Of a stretch of DNA of 64,000 bases, positions 54,526 through 63,239 are shown in pieces (the stretch's first letter is position 1; every line of letters begins with the position of its first letter). Both the position numbers and the translations under genes were made by a program. This DNA is from Alloprevotella sp. oral taxon 473 str. F0040. Lineage in GTDB: Bacteria > Bacteroidota > Bacteroidia > Bacteroidales > Bacteroidaceae. Below the pieces are notes generated by a model. That model saw only the letters and a program-made list of their open reading frames with translations. It searched no databases and was not told where the DNA came from. The stretch lies in the NCBI RefSeq assembly GCF_000318095.2, contig NZ_KB290710.1:142722-206721 (forward strand), written 5' to 3'.

Positions 54526-57273
54526 TCAATGCGTTTGCACGGATTTTCCCTGCTTTGAAATCACCACTTGTCCAGCTGTAGGAGTGGTGATGCGACGTCC
54601 CGAAAGGTCAAAAAGAGCTGCTGAAGCATCATTAGGATTTGCACTGGCATCTGCCGCAGAATGGAGACTTCCGATGCCAGTGGGTACCACAAATTTTCCA
54701 GTTTTGAGATAATCGCGAAGGGCTTTCACGAGTGCTGCTTTGGGCTGGAGATAGAGATTCTCAAAGATGCGCCAAGCCGCTCCCAGAGTGCCTTTCCCTG
54801 TAAGCTCTTGTCCTTCTGGAGCAGTGGGATGTGCCACTAGAGGAGAACGCTTGCCGGTGGTGTTGCTCAGTGAGAAGCCGATGCCTCTGCGACTGATTTG
54901 TATCTTCACTGGAGTTTCGCTCATTGTTGCAGCCGCGTCACCGTTGCCAGGTTGGAGGAATTGGCCAGACTGTAGGTTGTATACCACATATTGTGCGGGG
55001 TTTCCTGAACGATCGTCCCCAACAATGAGCCAGTTGGCGGTAGCATCTGTGACACTTGTGGCTTGCTTGTAAGCCTCTTGGGCATCTTTCACCATCTTCT
55101 CATCGACATTGCGGAGAGAGGGTGAGGCAGACTTGAGAGGTTGTACGAGAGTGCCCGACACTTCAGCATTGGTGAGCACATAGCAACGCTCGGCATTGAG
55201 CGAACTCAATTTGTCGATAGGCACGTATTTTATGACTTTCCCCTTCTGGGCAAGAGAGACGAGGGCGTGGGAAAGCTCTTTCTCAGTGGCGGTGTTGAGG
55301 CGATCATTCACCTCACCAAGGTATTTTTCCACATCAGTCTTGGGATAATGATTCCACTGATCGGCTTTAGCATATTGTTCTGCTACAAGTTCACGAAGGC
55401 GGTCGGGATTCTTGCCCTCAAATTTCACCTCTGCTATAGCCATAAAGCCCTCGCCTTGGCCATATCCTTCGGTAAATCGCAAGCGCAGACCTTGACCGTC
55501 GCTCAATTTTAGGGTTTGGGTGAGGATAATCTCTTGTTGATCTGCATTGGCTAAGCCATAAACGCCTTGAGTTTTCCAACCGCCCATAGGATCTGCCACT
55601 TGTACGCTCACAGTGCGTGCGCGATAGTTGCTGCTAGAATGCTTAGCTTCATTGAGCAGTACGATGCGACTGAGTTGAACTTCCCCTTGGTGTTTGAAGT
55701 CTATGTAGTGTGGATAGTGGTTGTGCGTTTTGCTCATCCATTCTGAGTGCCAGAAGGTGCCCAGTTTGCCATCGAGGACAAAGGCTGCTCGGCCATTGTC
55801 TTTCTCACCTACGGTTTCTTCTGAACTAAATCCTGTCACCTTCCATTCCTTTTGAGGGATCTCGGTGTAGACATCCGATAAGAGAGCATTCATGCGCTGA
55901 ATGTCTTGTCTTTGGATGGCTGGTGCTACGTATTGAGCATGGAGTTGCGCGAGAGCCTCATCCGAAGGGAGGAAGTCACCAGGTTGAAGATATTTCAGAG
56001 TGATGGGAGTTCCAGCTTTGGGTTCTATGTATCCGCCAGATTGCATGTAGGCTGCTGGTTCACCATCGTAGACCATTTGAGTTTGGTATCTATCATTGCG
56101 CGCACCTTTGTCTGTGCCACCATCGGTGTGACCAAAGTGAAATTGGTTGCGGTTGAACCATTCTCCGCCAAGCATAGAGCGAGTGAAGACGCGACGATAG
56201 TAGGCTTTGTGGGGCATGTGTCCTTGGCTGGTGGCACCACGTGTGAACTCTTCGAGGAAAGAGTTGAAACCACTGCCGAAATACTGCACCTGTCCTGCCA
56301 TGCGCTGGGAGGAGATGTAGTGCCACTTGTCGTCGATGCCGCGCACATTGTACCAAGCGGAGATGATTGTATTTTCGTAGTTGGAGCCATCTTTGAGTTG
56401 GATTTGCTCAGGTTGCACATTGAGCAAGAATCTCACCCAATGTCCGGGCTTCCAGTAGTCACCATTGAGGAGCACATGGACACCAGTGCCTTCGCCACCA
56501 AAGCGTTCTGCTACCGTGCGTTTGAGCGTACTGTCGATGGCTATGACGCCACTTCGTTTGTAGCCTGCGAGTGAGGCATCACTGTCTGTGTCGCCATTGT
56601 CCCACGTGGAGAAAATCACCGTGTGGTTGGTTTTGCCATCATCCATCTTTCCGTTGTTCTGAATACCAACGTAGCCTTTCGCAAAGCCGAAAGCCTCGAC
56701 ATAAGTGCCTTTGTAGTCTGCATCGTCTGGGATTTGAACTTCGTTGTAAATCCAATTGAAGGAATCGCCAGCAGGGAGTTTACCATTGCTGCTTCCAAAC
56801 CCGTTGAGGTGGAGAGAGGGGACGCTGCGCCATGCGGCTAGATATACGGCATTAGCTCCCTTGGCATCAGTGGAGGAGATGGTGAAGTCGTGGAGTTCAG
56901 AATAAGGCTGTGCGCCGCGCAGCACGAAACGATACCAACCGTCTGCAGGTGCTCGGAAGGTAAAGTCGTTGGCTGGCTGCGCGGTGGCAATGTCTTGAGC
57001 TTTGTCCATCTGCGCCACGTCGATGGTGCCGCGATTGGTGGACTTTACTGTGAAAGTGCCTTTGGGGAATCGGATGTACCACGCAGGCATGTAGCCTTCC
57101 ATCGGATAGTGGGAGGAATAGCCCACGCGTTCAGTGCTTTTCATTTGTTTGTCGAGGATGTAACCTCCGGCAGTACCTTGATTTTGCACGCTAATTTTCC
57201 ACGTTGTAGCCGTTTGCGCGAGCATCATACTCGAGCATCCCATACAGAGGAGGGAGAGTAATGTTTTTTTCAT
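54526..57273 (-). CDS. Large secreted DUF3472 protein with discoidin-like domain and sorting-type tail
   Basis: From the ATG at 57273 the protein is 915 aa, starting directly with a signal peptide (MKKTLLSLLCMGCSSMMLAQ); an in-frame start 18 codons earlier overlaps the promoter. A DUF5077-like N-terminal domain (about 25-145) precedes DUF3472 (about 170-430), recognised from SLHLNGFGSS, FNWIYNEVQIPDDADY and YVGIQNNG. A F5/8-type C (discoidin-like) domain follows near 480-640, with TFWHSEW and RIVLLNEAK. The end ALFDLSGRRI...ISKQGK resembles a type IX sorting tail. Such modules suggest surface glycan binding or processing; no catalytic residues can be assigned. Confidence 0.82.
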   Translation of the reverse strand: MKKTLLSLLCMGCSSMMLAQTATTWKISVQNQGTAGGYILDKQMKSTERVGYSSHYPMEGYMPAWYIRFPKGTFTVKSTNRGTIDVAQMDKAQDIATAQPANDFTFRAPADGWYRFVLRGAQPYSELHDFTISSTDAKGANAVYLAAWRSVPSLHLNGFGSSNGKLPAGDSFNWIYNEVQIPDDADYKGTYVEAFGFAKGYVGIQNNGKMDDGKTNHTVIFSTWDNGDTDSDASLAGYKRSGVIAIDSTLKRTVAERFGGEGTGVHVLLNGDYWKPGHWVRFLLNVQPEQIQLKDGSNYENTIISAWYNVRGIDDKWHYISSQRMAGQVQYFGSGFNSFLEEFTRGATSQGHMPHKAYYRRVFTRSMLGGEWFNRNQFHFGHTDGGTDKGARNDRYQTQMVYDGEPAAYMQSGGYIEPKAGTPITLKYLQPGDFLPSDEALAQLHAQYVAPAIQRQDIQRMNALLSDVYTEIPQKEWKVTGFSSEETVGEKDNGRAAFVLDGKLGTFWHSEWMSKTHNHYPHYIDFKHQGEVQLSRIVLLNEAKHSSSNYRARTVSVQVADPMGGWKTQGVYGLANADQQEIILTQTLKLSDGQGLRLRFTEGYGQGEGFMAIAEVKFEGKNPDRLRELVAEQYAKADQWNHYPKTDVEKYLGEVNDRLNTATEKELSHALVSLAQKGKVIKYVPIDKLSSLNAERCYVLTNAEVSGTLVQPLKSASPSLRNVDEKMVKDAQEAYKQATSVTDATANWLIVGDDRSGNPAQYVVYNLQSGQFLQPGNGDAAATMSETPVKIQISRRGIGFSLSNTTGKRSPLVAHPTAPEGQELTGKGTLGAAWRIFENLYLQPKAALVKALRDYLKTGKFVVPTGIGSLHSAADASANPNDASAALFDLSGRRITTPTAGQVVISKQGKSVQTH

Positions 57274-57326
57274 GGAGCAGTGTATTTCAAAGTGTCGATG
57301 CAAGATGTGAGTTGTACGATACGACA

Positions 57327-57334
57327 CAAAAGTA
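57327..57334 (-). promoter_or_regulatory. -7 promoter element for the DUF3472 gene
   Basis: The minus strand reads TACTTTTG, matching TAnnTTTG, 54 bases before the ATG at 57273. It sits at the upstream alternative start, which therefore is unlikely to be used. Confidence 0.5.
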
Positions 57335-57488
57335 ATAAGGCAAATTTAGTTAATCTGTCTAGAACTGCCAAACGTCTTAATCTATTTATCATCTGTTATC
57401 ACATAAAGGCTGGCGTGAAATCACGCATTTTATCCTTGTATATAGATGCGTTGATGCAGAGAAGCAACATGCGTAAAAATTTTGTAGC

Positions 57489-59771
57489 CTAATGGAAGAG
57501 TAGGGTGAACGTCGGTTCTTGCTGCAAATCATAACAAGGGAGTCGCAATCGTGCTGCATCCAACAGATATTGCCTGCGGTAGAAGTCGGTCATTGCAGCG
57601 GAGAGTACCAGCACTTTAGGACGATAGTAGGCTAATAGATGTGAGAGAGGACGGTGCACATCATGCCCCACTAGTAGCACGTCTACCGAAAGCGGATGCT
57701 GAGGAAAGGCACGAGACAAGGGGCTATCTACGATAGCAATGCGTTGTTGCCCATAGATGAGGCAGTGAGGAGCGAATAAGGGTGCAGTGGTAGAGGCAGA
57801 AATGCCAGAGGGCTGGGAGGAATGCCCTACAATCGAGCCTTTTTTCTGATGATATGTTGTAGAATCGTTGAGCACTGACATTGGAATCCACTCCACTGTC
57901 AGACCTTGTGGTTCCCACTCTTCGTGAGCCGTCTGTCGGAGAGCTGCTTGTGCGCGGAGTGTGTCGGAAGCCAGAAGCCAAGAGTGACCATCTGGTGATG
58001 TAGCGTGCAAAGTTGTTACGCCCGATGTGGGATAGATGTAGAGGGCAGCTTGGGGACGCGTAGAATAACGATCCATTTGATAGGACAACATTGGGAGAAG
58101 CAAGCAGCCAGTGGCGAGCAGCGTGGATCGACCTATGGAGAGTCGTTGGGATGGGGGAGGGGATAACAATCTAACTAAGCCGAGGAGAGCAAATAGGCTC
58201 AAGGCTGTGGTGAGTGCGCTGGGATATAGCGGAATGGGCGCAAAACAATCTTTGGAGAAAAAGGCTAAACCTTGTTCCATGAGACTGATGAGGTCTGTGA
58301 GCCATGGAGCGAGGACTCCGCGGAGTGGGGAGATAAGCAAGAAAATCATCCCACCGCAGAGCAGCAAATAGGCTGCTGGGATAACAAAAAGGCTAGAGAA
58401 GAGACCACCCCATGCGACTTGATGAAAATGATAAGCCACAAGAGGTGCTGTGGCTAGTTGAGCTGAGAGAGAAACTATGAAAAGAAGATAGAAATATCGG
58501 CCGATGCTCATGAGAAATCGCATAGGCGAAGAGGTGGGACGGCGATTGATGAGTTCCGAAGCACGCTTGCTTAGTGGTTGCAGCCCTTGCGGCACTGGAA
58601 AAATGGGAGCGAAGAGCAGGATGCCTGCTACTGCGGCGCACGAGAGTTGAAAACCCACGTCGAACAACCAGTCTGGGGCATAGCATAACATGAGAGTCAT
58701 GGACAAAACAAGGCCGTGCCATGCGCCAGGACGATGATTTCCCCACGTAAACACTTGAGCAAGGGTGAGCATCAGCGTGGCGCGTACGAGAGAGATGGGA
58801 AACCCCACAAAGGCGGCAAAGCTCCACATCAGCACTAGGCCTAATCCGATGGTGAGGAGGTGGAGAGTTCGGCCGAAACGTCGAGCTATCGTTCCTAAAA
58901 CGAGGGTGAATGCGCCAAAGAGGATGGAGAGATGAAGTCCCGAAAGAGCTAGAATGTGACTAGCTCCGCCTTGACTATACCGCATTTTGGTGTCGCGATC
59001 TAGTAGTTCTCGGTGTGCCAGAGTCATGGCTGAGAGCACAGCTGCACTGTGTGGAGGAAGGTGGTGCTGATATTGCTCCATCCATAGTTCACGTTGGCGC
59101 AGCAGGCGTTCGTGCAAGGTCAGATCTGGAGAGACTGTCGCAGTATGTGTGCCGCCCTTCCCGATAGTTTTCCACTCATTGGGGAAGCAGTGGGCAGTGG
59201 CAACAATGTTTTGGCGCAAGAGGTAAGCAGAATAGCGATTTTTCACGCGTCCTTCTTTGGAATATAAGGCGGTGACGCGCCCATGTGCAAGAATAACTTG
59301 CCCAATTTGAGGTGCGGAGGGTCGTTTTTGTGGCGGGACTGGGGCGTTAGGTCGTAGAGAAGAGGGGCTTTCTTGGAGCATTGTGCTGTCGGTGAGAAAC
59401 ACTTGCCACTTCTCTCCCACGATGGGGGCTTGCATCCTCAAGCAGATGCGCCAGCCGCGTGGAGTGCGATGAGGCACATCGGTGACGACACCGCGAAACG
59501 TAAAGGCCGTTTGGGGATAGTCGGTGATGCGTTCGCGCTGTTGGTGGACAATGAGAAGAAGTCCCAGACTAAATAGGAGGGTGGAGGAGAGCAACGTGAG
59601 CCATAATCCTGTTGTGCGGCGAAACAATGCTAAGATGGAGCAGAGAAAGACGACTCCACCAAGGAGATACAACGATTTTTCGTAAGGCAACAGCCACGAA
59701 AACGCAAAATCCCCCATTCCGATGCCTACACAGAGTGGGATAAGCAGACGGAGAAGGGGAGTAGATTTCAT
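57489..59771 (-). CDS. ComEC/Rec2-family DNA uptake channel protein
   Basis: A polytopic inner-membrane protein of 760 aa from the ATG at 59771 (MKSTPLLRLLIPLCVGIGMGD). DUF4131 occupies the first 200 residues, followed by the Competence domain with SQGGASHILALSGLHLSILFGAF and FPISLVRATLMLTLAQVF. About ten hydrophobic segments are visible. The C-terminal 180 residues sit where many ComEC proteins have a metallo-beta-lactamase domain, but HxHxDH is not present, so this part is degenerate or different. The family carries single-stranded DNA across the membrane during transformation; no other competence gene is nearby. Confidence 0.88.
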   Translation of the reverse strand: MKSTPLLRLLIPLCVGIGMGDFAFSWLLPYEKSLYLLGGVVFLCSILALFRRTTGLWLTLLSSTLLFSLGLLLIVHQQRERITDYPQTAFTFRGVVTDVPHRTPRGWRICLRMQAPIVGEKWQVFLTDSTMLQESPSSLRPNAPVPPQKRPSAPQIGQVILAHGRVTALYSKEGRVKNRYSAYLLRQNIVATAHCFPNEWKTIGKGGTHTATVSPDLTLHERLLRQRELWMEQYQHHLPPHSAAVLSAMTLAHRELLDRDTKMRYSQGGASHILALSGLHLSILFGAFTLVLGTIARRFGRTLHLLTIGLGLVLMWSFAAFVGFPISLVRATLMLTLAQVFTWGNHRPGAWHGLVLSMTLMLCYAPDWLFDVGFQLSCAAVAGILLFAPIFPVPQGLQPLSKRASELINRRPTSSPMRFLMSIGRYFYLLFIVSLSAQLATAPLVAYHFHQVAWGGLFSSLFVIPAAYLLLCGGMIFLLISPLRGVLAPWLTDLISLMEQGLAFFSKDCFAPIPLYPSALTTALSLFALLGLVRLLSPPPSQRLSIGRSTLLATGCLLLPMLSYQMDRYSTRPQAALYIYPTSGVTTLHATSPDGHSWLLASDTLRAQAALRQTAHEEWEPQGLTVEWIPMSVLNDSTTYHQKKGSIVGHSSQPSGISASTTAPLFAPHCLIYGQQRIAIVDSPLSRAFPQHPLSVDVLLVGHDVHRPLSHLLAYYRPKVLVLSAAMTDFYRRQYLLDAARLRLPCYDLQQEPTFTLLFH

Positions 59772-59976
59772 AGTGAAGTGAGAGCAAGAGAACAAGTTCC
59801 TCGGAGGCTTGAAATTTTCACCCTAACAGTAGATGGGAAGAGCTTTTATAATCAGAGGTTGCCTCTGACCTAAATAGGTCTTGCCTATAGCCTTCTTGCG
59901 CGAAGACTTGAAGGCTAAGCACGTTGCTCCTAAGGAAATGAAGGGAGGTGTCTAGATTAGGGGCAGAGCAATGAGA

Positions 59977-60735
59977 CTATTGATCGTCATTCTGCACAAA
60001 ACCTTGATGATGCTCGGGGAGACCATCCATAATGATGCGATAACTCTCTTCGAGTGTTCGTTTGATGTTGTCTGCTCCCTGGCTCAAAGGGACGATAGGA
60101 GGGTGAATCACTAAACGCAAACGATGCCAGTGGGCAAAACGAAAGTCGCGCATGCGTGGCATCACATCAAAACTTCCATCGATGGTGATTGGCACAACTG
60201 GCAATTGGAGTTCGTCGGCCAACTGGAACGCACCTCTGCGAAAAATACCCATGTGTCCTGTGAAAGTGCGGGCACCTTCGGGGAAGACGGCCAAAGAAGT
60301 GCCGCCTACCAACCGCTGTCGGGCATCGTCCATGGTCTTGGCCACAGCTTTTCGACTAGATTTATCCACAAAAATGAAGCCAGCTTTTTCACAGGCAAAG
60401 CCCACAAAGGGAACTTTGCGCAGACTTGCTTTCATCATCCACTTAAACTCGCGACCGAGAAAGCCTGAGAGAAGGAAAATGTCGAAAGCACCTTGGTGAT
60501 TGGCTGCAAAGATGTAGCTCTGTCCGCGCTGAAGATGCTCTCTCCCTTCCACCTTGACGGGAAGAAAGAGGAAGCGAATGGTGAACCATCCCCAAAAACG
60601 ACTGGGGCCGAACGCAAACCAGCGCGACAGTCCCACCATGCACCCTAAGGCGGTGGTGAGAGCCACGAGGATGGTGACGACGATGAACAGCGGGAAAAAG
60701 ATGAAAAGCTGATAGAGGCGATAGAGAAAAGTCAT
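59977..60735 (-). CDS. 1-acyl-sn-glycerol-3-phosphate acyltransferase (PlsC family)
   Basis: A membrane-associated acyltransferase of 252 aa making phosphatidic acid from lysophosphatidic acid. An N-terminal hydrophobic segment (about 5-40) is followed by the HX4D motif NHQGAFD (near residue 79), the FPEGARTF motif (near 150) and VVPITIDGS. It lies 36 bases downstream of the dihydroorotase gene and ends an operon that starts with the glycosyltransferase at 63004. Related acyltransferases modify ornithine lipids, so the acceptor is not certain. Confidence 0.9.
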   Translation of the reverse strand: MTFLYRLYQLFIFFPLFIVVTILVALTTALGCMVGLSRWFAFGPSRFWGWFTIRFLFLPVKVEGREHLQRGQSYIFAANHQGAFDIFLLSGFLGREFKWMMKASLRKVPFVGFACEKAGFIFVDKSSRKAVAKTMDDARQRLVGGTSLAVFPEGARTFTGHMGIFRRGAFQLADELQLPVVPITIDGSFDVMPRMRDFRFAHWHRLRLVIHPPIVPLSQGADNIKRTLEESYRIIMDGLPEHHQGFVQNDDQ

Positions 60736-60771
60736 AAGAGTGGGATACAGCTGCTGGTGGTCACAATAGAA

Positions 60772-62115
60772 CTATCGAGGCATATAGGTGATCATGCGGC
60801 CACGAAGGTTTTCGTTGGTGATGACTCCTTTGTTGTAGACCAGATGTCCATTGACAAAGGTACGCATCACGCGCCAGTTGAAGGTGTGTCCCTCCATGGG
60901 GCTCCAATTGCACTTCGATTCGATGCGGTTGGGAGTCAATGTCCAAGGAGAATGGGGCTTCACAAGCACCAAGTCTGCCATATAACCTTGACGTAGGAAG
61001 CCACGGTTTTCGATGCCAAACACACGTGCAGGGTTGTGACACATGAGTTCTACCATGCGCTCGATGGGCAATACTCCCTCATCCACGAGTTCGAGCATAG
61101 ACACTAGCGAGAACTGCACAAAGGGCATGCCACTAGTGGCTTTTGCTGCTCCACCAATCTTGTCGGAGATGCGGTGAGGGGCATGGTCTGTGCCGATGGT
61201 GCGGATGCGGCCGTCGGTGAGCGCAGCGCGGATAGCCGCGCGGTCAGTGTCGTATTTCACAGCAGGGTTGCACTTGATGCGAGCTCCCAGACGTTCGTAG
61301 TCTTCACTGGCAAATATCAAGTGGGGCAAGCAAGCTTCAGCAGTAATCTGTTTGTCGTTGGGATCGAATAAATCCAATTCTGCCACTGTAGTGATATGAG
61401 CCACGTGGAGTTTAACATTAAATTCTCTCGCTAGCGCAATCGCTTCTTGAGTGCTCTTCACACAAGCCTCGGCAGGACGAATCTCGGGGTGGTAGCGCAC
61501 GTGAGGGTCTTGGCCATATTTCTTTTTGTAAGCCTTCATGTTGGCCACAATCATAGGCGTATCTTCACAATGCACCATGATGGGCAAACGACTCTGTTCG
61601 AAGATGGTGCGGAGAGTAGGTTGGTCTTCCACTTGCAATTCACCAGTGCTGCTACCCATGAAGAGCTTAATACCAGCCACAAGACGTGGATTCACTTCTC
61701 TGAGGCGTGCGGCATTGTCGGGAGTGGCTCCAAGGAAAAAACCAAAGTTGACAAGACTCTGTTGCTGTGCAATCTCAATTTTCTGCAACAAACGCTCCTT
61801 AGTCACCGTGGGAGGCACAGTGTTGGGCATGTCAATGACCGTGGTCACACCACCTGCAGCTGCGGCACGACTTTCGGTGTAGAAGTCACCTTTGGCGGTG
61901 AGACCTGGATCGCGAAAATGAACATGTTCGTCGATAACGCCAGGAAGTAAGTAGCAACCTTCGGCGTCTATCACGGTGTCGGGAGGAAGCTGAGGCTTCG
62001 CATCCAGTCCGAAGAGCACTTCTTCGATGCGGTCGCCATCAATGACCAAACTTCCGATAGATTGCTGTCCTTCGTTGACGAGGATAGCGTTTTTAATGAG
62101 CGTTCTGCTGTGCAT
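60772..62115 (-). CDS. pyrC: Dihydroorotase
   Basis: Closes carbamoyl aspartate to dihydroorotate in pyrimidine synthesis. The 447-aa length and motifs match the larger, allantoinase-like dihydroorotases of Bacteroidales: the metal site DEHVHFRDPG (near residue 62), AAAGGVTTVIDMPNT, KLFMGSSTG, VHCED, VAHITT and the late TDHAPH. The C-terminal beta segment carries NGHLVYNKG. It lies between the glycosyltransferase and acyltransferase genes on one strand. Other cyclic amidohydrolases share most of these motifs, but context and overall match favour pyrC. Confidence 0.9.
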   Translation of the reverse strand: MHSRTLIKNAILVNEGQQSIGSLVIDGDRIEEVLFGLDAKPQLPPDTVIDAEGCYLLPGVIDEHVHFRDPGLTAKGDFYTESRAAAAGGVTTVIDMPNTVPPTVTKERLLQKIEIAQQQSLVNFGFFLGATPDNAARLREVNPRLVAGIKLFMGSSTGELQVEDQPTLRTIFEQSRLPIMVHCEDTPMIVANMKAYKKKYGQDPHVRYHPEIRPAEACVKSTQEAIALAREFNVKLHVAHITTVAELDLFDPNDKQITAEACLPHLIFASEDYERLGARIKCNPAVKYDTDRAAIRAALTDGRIRTIGTDHAPHRISDKIGGAAKATSGMPFVQFSLVSMLELVDEGVLPIERMVELMCHNPARVFGIENRGFLRQGYMADLVLVKPHSPWTLTPNRIESKCNWSPMEGHTFNWRVMRTFVNGHLVYNKGVITNENLRGRMITYMPR

Positions 62116-62251
62116 GTCTTAGGGGAGAGAGAGTCTGCATGAAGCAGACAATGAGGGAAAAATGAGAACATAGAGAAGGAGTGCGCCGTCTTCTGTCGAA
62201 GATCCTGCGCACTCCTAAGGTGTATAGCGCAGATGATATGCGCGTTTTGTT

Positions 62252-63004
62252 TTAAGCTTGCTTAGATTTGATTTGTCTGGTGAGCGCAGCCCAGCGCAGA
62301 CGCATCACTCCAAAGAGTGCTTCGCCGAAGATGCCACCGCTCATTTTGCTCACACCGAGTTGGCGATTCACAAAAATCACGGGTACCTCTTTGATGCGGA
62401 AGCCCAACTTATAGGCCGTAAATTTCAGTTCAATCTGGAACGCATAGCCTTTGAAGCGGATTTTGTCGAAGTCGATGGCTTCAAGCACACGGCGTTTGTA
62501 GCATTTGAAGCCAGCTGTGGTGTCGTTGACAGGAATGCCTGTGACGAAACGTACATATTTTGAGGCAAAATAGCTCATCAACACACGTCCCATGGGCCAG
62601 TTCACCACATTCACCCCCGAGATGTAACGGCTGCCAATGGCTAAGTCATAGCCCTCCACTGCACAAGCGTTGTAGAGTCGAGGCAGGTCTTTGGGATCAT
62701 GACTAAAGTCGGCATCCATCTCGAAGATATACTCGTAGCCGTGTTCGAGAGCCCATTTGAATCCAGCGATGTAGGCAGTGCCAAGCCCCAGTTTGCCTTG
62801 ACGTTCCACTAGATGCACGCGATCCTTGAGGTCGCCTTCCATGAGATTTTTCACGATGGCAGCAGTCCCATCAGGGCTACCATCGTCGATGACCAATACG
62901 TCAAATCCATGTTCTTCCAGGCCCGTGACAGCACGGAGGATGGCTTCGATATTTTCTTTTTCGTTGTAGGTGGGGATAATTACAACGGCATCGTTCTTCT
63001 GCAT
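62252..63004 (-). CDS. Polyprenol monophosphomannose synthase-like glycosyltransferase (GT2)
   Basis: Transfers a sugar, probably mannose from GDP-mannose, to polyprenyl phosphate at the inner membrane. The ATG at 63004 gives 250 aa starting MQKNDAVVIIPTYNEKENIE; an in-frame start at 63064 lies beyond the promoter at 63035-63065 and is rejected. GT-A motifs are present: VIIPTYNE, VIDDGSPDGT, the metal-binding DADFSHDP, and GSRYISGVNVVNWP. It has a dolichol-phosphate mannosyltransferase layout without the membrane-anchor domain. It heads the operon with pyrC and the acyltransferase. Confidence 0.9.
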   Translation of the reverse strand: MQKNDAVVIIPTYNEKENIEAILRAVTGLEEHGFDVLVIDDGSPDGTAAIVKNLMEGDLKDRVHLVERQGKLGLGTAYIAGFKWALEHGYEYIFEMDADFSHDPKDLPRLYNACAVEGYDLAIGSRYISGVNVVNWPMGRVLMSYFASKYVRFVTGIPVNDTTAGFKCYKRRVLEAIDFDKIRFKGYAFQIELKFTAYKLGFRIKEVPVIFVNRQLGVSKMSGGIFGEALFGVMRLRWAALTRQIKSKQA

Positions 63005-63034
63005 TGTGGCTATTTGTATGATGTGTTCTATCTG

Positions 63035-63065
63035 CAAAAGTAGCATTTGCCCCTCGATTTGCAAA
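63035..63065 (-). promoter_or_regulatory. Promoter for the glycosyltransferase-pyrC-acyltransferase operon
   Basis: On the minus strand: TTTG (63062-63065), 19 bases, then TACTTTTG (63035-63042). The match in both boxes and spacing is good, and a leader of about 24 bases fits the ATG at 63004. Confidence 0.7.
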
Positions 63066-63082
63066 ATTATCTACTGATATAT

Positions 63083-63114
63083 TTTGAATTTATGAGGAGA
63101 TAATTGTAATTTTG
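63083..63114 (+). promoter_or_regulatory. Promoter for the right-edge gene
   Basis: On the plus strand: TTTG (63083-63086), 20 bases, then TAATTTTG (63107-63114). It lies back to back with the divergent promoter at 63035 and would give a leader of about 120 bases before the ATG at 63240. Confidence 0.65.
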
Positions 63115-63239
63115 CATGAGAAGACCTACTTCTTATCGTTTCGATGGAAAGAAAGGCTGCGCTTTCGCAGCACAGCTGTTCATCGACTCTGTCTCGCAGA
63201 CCGCTATGACTGCGCTTCTTTCCCTCGACACACCCCCAC